Assembly (NCBI RefSeq): GCF_035609205.1
Contig: NZ_CP141184.1
Coordinates: 5,773,001 to 5,837,000 of the forward strand
Direction: 5' to 3'
Length of the DNA: 64,000 bases
Source: Hymenobacter sp. GOD-10R
GTDB lineage: Bacteria; Bacteroidota; Bacteroidia; Cytophagales; Hymenobacteraceae
The notes beneath the pieces were generated by a model. That model saw only the letters and a list, made by a program, of their open reading frames with translations. It searched no databases and was not told the origin of the DNA. Made by a program: the position numbers and the translations under genes. This document shows positions 59,910 through 64,000 of this stretch, piece by piece. Each line of letters opens with the position of its first letter. Within the stretch, counting starts at the first letter, position 1.

Positions 59910-60467
59910 ATGAACGATATCCGAGTTCCCGAAATCAAAACAGTAGCCGCTCCCGACGGCATTGAAGGTGCTGGCTTTTTTGCCACTTCCATGGAGAAGG
60001 TAGTGGGCATGGCCCGCGCTAATTCCTTGTGGCCTTTGCCCTTTGCTACCTCGTGCTGCGGCATTGAGTTTATGGCCACCATGGGTGCCCACTACGACAT
60101 CTCGCGTTTCGGCTCCGAGCGCCCGTCGTTTTCGCCGCGCCAAGCTGACTTGCTGATGGTGATGGGCACTATCGCCAAGAAAATGGCACCGATTGTAAAG
60201 CAGGTGTACGAGCAAATGGCCGAGCCCCGCTGGGTGCTGGCGATGGGTGCCTGTGCTTGCTCAGGTGGCATTTTTGACAGCTACTCTGTGCTACAAGGCA
60301 TCGACCGCATCATCCCAGTCGACGTGTACGTGCCTGGCTGCCCACCTCGCCCAGAGCAGGTGTTGGACGGCTTGATGCGTGTGCAGGACCTAGCTAGAAA
60401 CGAATCGTTACGTCGCCGCAACTCACCTGAATATCAGGAGCTGTTGTCTTCCTATAATATCAAATAA
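59910..60467 (+). CDS. nuoB: NADH-quinone oxidoreductase subunit B
   Basis: A 185-residue peripheral-arm subunit that holds the N2 [4Fe-4S] cluster next to the quinone site. The cluster motif reads [15 protein letters not shown] (the neighbouring cysteines), then [16 protein letters not shown] and [16 protein letters not shown]. Normal length. A perfect 23-base-arm inverted repeat begins at the stop codon, before nuoC. Confidence 0.97.
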   Translation: MNDIRVPEIKTVAAPDGIEGAGFFATSMEKVVGMARANSLWPLPFATSCCGIEFMATMGAHYDISRFGSERPSFSPRQADLLMVMGTIAKKMAPIVKQVYEQMAEPRWVLAMGACACSGGIFDSYSVLQGIDRIIPVDVYVPGCPPRPEQVLDGLMRVQDLARNESLRRRNSPEYQELLSSYNIK

Positions 60468-60532
60468 GTACTTGGTACTGGGTATTGAGTAATTAGGCTT
60501 TGCCTACATCTCAATACCCAGTACCAAGTACT
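60467..60532. repeat. Perfect palindrome between nuoB and nuoC
   Basis: Two arms of 23 bases (60467-60489 and 60510-60532) are perfect inverted copies around a 20-base loop. The arms look like heptad units (AGTACTTGG, TACTGGG, TATTGAG). It begins at the last base of the nuoB stop and leaves 11 bases before nuoC. A strong RNA hairpin is expected, able to set the ratio of nuoB to nuoC messages or to protect the upstream RNA. Confidence 0.9.
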
Positions 60533-60543
60533 CAATACTCCCA

Positions 60544-61113
60544 ATGGCTGAACCGAACGAAGAATCTGCTGCCGCTCAAGCTGCTGCTGTTGCCGAAGAA
60601 GATCCGGCCAAGCTCTCCAACAACCGTGTGTTGACCAACTTACACCAGATGTTTGGCGAAGATGCCTTCACTGATGTAGAGGAGCCTTACGGTTTGCTAA
60701 CGGCTACAACAACCCGCGAGCGGATTCATGAGATTATCGAGGCGCTGCAAGCCGAGCAGGAAATGCAGTTTCATTTTCTGACCACGATGTGCGGGATTCA
60801 CTACCCTGATCATGAAGGCAAGGAGCTAGGTATGATCTATCACCTGCATAGCCTCGTGAACAACGTGCGACTGCGGCTGAAGATCTTCTTTCCAATCAGT
60901 GACCCAGTGGTACCGACACTCACCGACCTCTATGCCACCGCCAATTGGATGGAGCGTGAGGCGTATGATTTTTTCGGTATCATCTTCCCTGGTCACCCCA
61001 ATCTTATCCGCATCCTGAATGTGGAAGACATGGACTATCACCCTATGCGGAAAGAATATCCGCTGGAAGATGGTACGCGTGAAGACAAAACAGACTTATT
61101 CTTCGGCCGTTAG
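60544..61113 (+). CDS. nuoC: NADH-quinone oxidoreductase subunit C
   Basis: A 189-residue 30-kDa-type subunit of the peripheral arm. The first 40 residues are acidic and Ala-rich, then EQEMQFHFLTTMCGIHYPDHEGKELGMIYHLHSL and the signature WMEREAYDFFGIIFPGHPNLIRIL, DYHPMRKEYPLED. It interacts with NuoD. It starts 11 bases after the palindrome and is followed by nuoD after 17 bases. The acidic N-terminus is longer than in many bacteria. Confidence 0.96.
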   Translation: MAEPNEESAAAQAAAVAEEDPAKLSNNRVLTNLHQMFGEDAFTDVEEPYGLLTATTTRERIHEIIEALQAEQEMQFHFLTTMCGIHYPDHEGKELGMIYHLHSLVNNVRLRLKIFFPISDPVVPTLTDLYATANWMEREAYDFFGIIFPGHPNLIRILNVEDMDYHPMRKEYPLEDGTREDKTDLFFGR

Positions 61114-61130
61114 GCCTCGACCTGATACTT

Positions 61131-62393
61131 ATGGCAGTCAACGACACGCTAGCAGGTACCCACAAAATTATTCAAGAAGCGCGCGAGCAGCAGCATAACC
61201 AGCTAGTTCCGACGGTCAACGACTTCAACCAGGAGCTGACCACGCTAAACCTAGGTCCGACCCACCCGGCTACGCACGGCATCTTCCAGAACATCCTGCA
61301 AATGGATGGCGAGCGGATTGTGTCGGGCGTGCCGACTATCGGCTACATTCACCGGGCGTTCGAAAAAATTGCCGAACGCCGGCCATTGTACCAAATTACG
61401 CCCCTCACCGATCGGATGAACTACTGTTCGTCGCCCATCAATAACATGGGCTGGCACATGACGGTAGAGAAGCTGCTTGGCATCACGGTTCCGAAACGCG
61501 CACAGTACATGCGCGTAATTATGATGGAACTAGCCCGTATCGTTGATCACCTAATCTGTAACTCCATATTGGGTGTTGACACAGGTGCTTTTACAGGCTT
61601 CCTATACGTGTTCCAGGAGCGCGAGAAGGTGTACGAGATTTATGAAGAAGTCTGCGGTGCTCGCCTGACGACCAACATGGGCCGTATCGGTGGCATGGAG
61701 CGCGACTTTTCACCGGTAGCGCTAGAGAAGTTGCGCAAGTGGGTAAAGGAATTTCCAGCCGTTATGCGGGAGTTCCAGAGTATGTTTGACCGCAACCGCA
61801 TCTTCATGGACCGCACCCAATACGTGGGTGGCATCACGGCAGAGAAGGCGCTGAACTACGGCTTCACAGGTCCTAACCTGCGCGCTGCCGGTGTCGACTA
61901 CGACGTGCGCGCAATGAACCCGTATTCTTCTTACGAAGACTTCGATTTTGAAATACCGGTGGGCACTAACGGCGACACGTATGACCGCTACCTAGTGCGC
62001 AACGAAGAGATCTGGCAGAGCTTACGCATTATTGAGCAAGCGCTGGAAAACCTTCCCGAAGGCCCTTACCACGCCGACGCTCCTCATTACTACCTGCCTC
62101 CCAAGCAGGCTGTGTACAAGAACATGGAGGCCCTGATTTATCACTTCAAGATCATCATGGGCGAGATTGAAGCGCCTGTGGGTGAGGTGTATCACTCCGT
62201 GGAAGGAGGAAACGGCGAGCTAGGTTTTTACCTAATCTCAGATGGTGGCCGCACGCCTTATCGCCTGCACTTCCGTCGCCCGTGCTTCATTTATTACCAA
62301 GCGTACTCGGAAATGGTAGTAGGCCAATCGCTCTCCGACGCCATCGTGACGCTGAGCTCCATGAACGTAATTGCCGGCGAACTGGACGCGTAG
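61131..62393 (+). CDS. nuoD: NADH-quinone oxidoreductase subunit D
   Basis: A 420-residue 49-kDa-type subunit that forms the quinone site with NuoB. Strong family sequences: LNLGPTHPATHGIFQNILQMDGERI, GYIHRAFEKIAERR, RIGGMERDF and EAPVGEVYHSVEGGNGELGFYLISDGG, LHFRRPCF. Full length and start. It follows nuoC at 17 bases and precedes nuoE at 21 bases. Confidence 0.98.
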   Translation: MAVNDTLAGTHKIIQEAREQQHNQLVPTVNDFNQELTTLNLGPTHPATHGIFQNILQMDGERIVSGVPTIGYIHRAFEKIAERRPLYQITPLTDRMNYCSSPINNMGWHMTVEKLLGITVPKRAQYMRVIMMELARIVDHLICNSILGVDTGAFTGFLYVFQEREKVYEIYEEVCGARLTTNMGRIGGMERDFSPVALEKLRKWVKEFPAVMREFQSMFDRNRIFMDRTQYVGGITAEKALNYGFTGPNLRAAGVDYDVRAMNPYSSYEDFDFEIPVGTNGDTYDRYLVRNEEIWQSLRIIEQALENLPEGPYHADAPHYYLPPKQAVYKNMEALIYHFKIIMGEIEAPVGEVYHSVEGGNGELGFYLISDGGRTPYRLHFRRPCFIYYQAYSEMVVGQSLSDAIVTLSSMNVIAGELDA

Positions 62394-62414
62394 TTTTTGC
62401 TGAACTTGACCCCT

Positions 62415-62990
62415 ATGGAATCCACAACCGCGCCCACCAAGCCTCAGTTTTCGCCTGCTGCCCAAGTCGAAATTAAACGCTTACTCACCCATTACCCCGA
62501 CGACCGCAAAAAGTCGGCCCTGTTGCCGGTGCTGCACATGGCACAAGCTGAGTTTGGCGGCTGGGTGAGCCCCGAAGTACAAGACTTAGTAGCTGATACG
62601 CTAGGTATCAAGCCGATTGAGGTGTATGAGGTAGCTACCTTCTACACCATGTTCAACCTGAAGCCCGTGGGCAAGCACGTACTGGAAATTTGCCGGACGG
62701 GCCCCTGCATGCTGCGTGGTTCTGATGAGCTAACTGCTCACCTAGAGCGCATCACGGGCGCCAAAGTGGGTGGACCCACCTCGGAGGATGGCTTGTTCAC
62801 GCTGAAAGAGGTAGAGTGCTTAGCAGCTTGCGGCTTTGCTCCTATTGTGCAGGTTCGGGAGAAGTACTACGAAAAGCTAGATACTCCTGAGGCGGTAGAC
62901 GCCATGCTTACTGAGCTTCGTAATCAGGTACACCGTCCTATTCTGCCTTGGGAAGAAGTAGGTTTGCCTAACTCATTGAAGAATAACTAA
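62415..62990 (+). CDS. nuoE: NADH-quinone oxidoreductase subunit E
   Basis: A 191-residue 24-kDa-type subunit with a [2Fe-2S] cluster. Ligands: CRTGPC (C-x4-C) and CLAAC (C-x3-C). Family markers are YPDDRKKSALLPVLHMAQAEFGGWVSPEV and VYEVATFYTMFNLKPVGKHVLEICRTGPCML. I prefer the ATG at 62415; an in-frame TTG at 62397 is less likely. Works with NuoF for NADH oxidation. Confidence 0.96.
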   Translation: MESTTAPTKPQFSPAAQVEIKRLLTHYPDDRKKSALLPVLHMAQAEFGGWVSPEVQDLVADTLGIKPIEVYEVATFYTMFNLKPVGKHVLEICRTGPCMLRGSDELTAHLERITGAKVGGPTSEDGLFTLKEVECLAACGFAPIVQVREKYYEKLDTPEAVDAMLTELRNQVHRPILPWEEVGLPNSLKNN

Positions 62991-63020
62991 CAGCTGGCCA
63001 TCAGCACAACGCTTATTACT

Positions 63021-64000
63021 ATGGGCCGCAAGCTATTAACTGAACATATCAACGTTGAAGGCATTGACACCTTTGAGGTGTACCGCAAACATGGCGGTTA
63101 CCGCTCGGTGGAAAAAGCCCTTAAAACGATGACACCTGACGAGGTGGTGGAAGAAGTGAAGAAGTCGGGGCTGCGCGGCCGCGGCGGTGCTGGCTTCCCT
63201 ACTGGCATGAAGTGGAGCTTCTTGGCAAAGCCAGAAGGTGTGCCACGTTACCTCGTCTGCAATGCCGACGAATCGGAGCCAGGAACCTTCAAGGACCGAC
63301 AGCTGATGTCGAAGTTACCTCATTTGCTTATCGAGGGAATGATTACGGGCTCTTATGCCCTTGGGGCTAACACCTCGTACATCTATATCCGCGGCGAGCT
63401 ATTGTACGTGCTGCGTATTCTAGAAAAGGCTATTGCTGAAGCGTATGCCAACGGTTTTCTAGGTAAAAACATCCTAGGTTCAGGCTACGACCTAGACCTA
63501 CACGTGCACCCCGGCGGCGGCGCTTACATCTGTGGCGAGGAAACAGCTTTGTTGGAATCACTGGAAGGCAAGCGTGGTAACCCGCGCAACAAGCCCCCTT
63601 TCCCTGCTGTGCAGGGCCTCTACGCCCGCCCAACGGTGGTAAACAATGTCGAGTCCATTGCCGCTGTGCCCATCATCGTCAACATGACGGGTGACGAGTA
63701 CGCGAAGATTGGCGTAGGTCGCAGCACGGGTACCAAGCTCATTTCTGCTTGTGGCCACCTGAATAAACCAGGCATTTACGAAATTGAGCTAGGTCTGCCC
63801 GTCGAGGAATTCATCTATTCCGATGAGTACTGCGGCGGCATCTGGAAGGGTCGGGAATTGAAGGCGGTGGTAGCCGGCGGTTCGTCAGTACCGATTTTAC
63901 CTAAAGAACTGATCTTAAAGACTGCTGCCGGTGAGAACCGTTTGATGACTTACGAGTCACTCTCCGACGGCGGCTTTGTGACGGGTACTATGCTAGGTTC
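63021..64000 (+). CDS. nuoF: NADH-quinone oxidoreductase subunit F, cut by the window edge
   Basis: The reading frame starts with ATG at 63021 (MGRKLLTEHINVEGI) and stays open to the right edge, about 326 residues so far of the expected 430 or more. It binds FMN and NADH. FMN-site sequence GLRGRGGAGFPTGMKWSF is near residues 54-71, the NADH-binding GGGAYICGEETALLESLEGKRGNPR near 170-190, and NKPPFPAVQGLYARPT follows. The [4Fe-4S] ligands at the C-terminus lie beyond the window. It follows nuoE by 30 bases. Confidence 0.96.
   Translation, partial: MGRKLLTEHINVEGIDTFEVYRKHGGYRSVEKALKTMTPDEVVEEVKKSGLRGRGGAGFPTGMKWSFLAKPEGVPRYLVCNADESEPGTFKDRQLMSKLPHLLIEGMITGSYALGANTSYIYIRGELLYVLRILEKAIAEAYANGFLGKNILGSGYDLDLHVHPGGGAYICGEETALLESLEGKRGNPRNKPPFPAVQGLYARPTVVNNVESIAAVPIIVNMTGDEYAKIGVGRSTGTKLISACGHLNKPGIYEIELGLPVEEFIYSDEYCGGIWKGRELKAVVAGGSSVPILPKELILKTAAGENRLMTYESLSDGGFVTGTMLG

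Overview
The window looks like a chromosomal segment of a Hymenobacter-type member of the Bacteroidota (Cytophagales). Supporting signs are a SusC/SusD pair, a type IX secretion C-terminal sorting domain on a pectinesterase, many lipobox-bearing lipoproteins, near absence of Shine-Dalgarno sites, a TTTG-N19-TAnnTTTG promoter ahead of nuoA, and a strong taste for CTAG-centred words (CTA GGT for Leu-Gly, CTA GCT for Leu-Ala, CCTAGG and GCTAGC). No rRNA, tRNA, CRISPR array, insertion sequence or prophage was recognised.

Layout. (1) 116-3934, minus strand: a four-gene cassette of a tubulin/FtsZ-like GTPase, an AT-rich unknown gene, a three-pass membrane protein and a lipoprotein with a degenerate von Willebrand A domain. 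This is the best candidate for a little-described multi-component membrane or cytoskeletal system. (2) 4054-7617: a sugar-phosphate nucleotidyltransferase diverging from a LemA/TPM-domain/YgcG-type group, then a 38-residue membrane peptide. (3) 7637-15439: housekeeping and surface genes (DUF72, beta-barrel, prolyl oligopeptidase, DUF4394 lipoprotein, AhpD-like, Crp/Fnr-like, barstar-like). (4) 15632-17407: an AT-rich DUF262/DUF1524 (GmrSD-like) putative defence gene, compositionally foreign, just ahead of clpB. (5) 20172-22653: four tandem, mutually related small exported membrane proteins of no known family, two of them broken by single-base frameshifts. (6) 22912-35697: propeller lipoprotein, pectinesterase, HupE/UreJ-like protein, M1 aminopeptidase, NhaA, ClC channel, APC permease.

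(7) 36067-50927: a polysaccharide utilisation locus: DUF4965-type glutaminase-like enzyme, aldose 1-epimerase, two Cys-type sulfatases, SusC/SusD, a GH43 enzyme and a GH5-like enzyme. The three divergent transcription units share a TGCAANCGNTTGCA palindrome in their upstream regions, so one LacI-family regulator encoded elsewhere probably controls them. A related dyad lies upstream of the pectinesterase. The sulfatases suggest a sulfated glycan and the GH43 an arabinose- or xylose-containing one; the substrate is not proved. (8) 51603-59306: small lipoprotein, PH-domain protein, type II NADH dehydrogenase, ArsR-type regulator overlapping a [2Fe-2S] ferredoxin-like gene, YjjG-type phosphatase, DUF3592-like protein, pruA and a Uma2-family gene. 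(9) 59436 to the right edge: respiratory complex I genes nuoA-B-C-D-E and a truncated nuoF, with a perfect 23-bp-arm palindrome between nuoB and nuoC.

Most genes end in clear intrinsic hairpins, several centred on CCTAGG. Long inverted repeats with little coding role occur at 5833-5991, 55633-55714 and 60467-60532.
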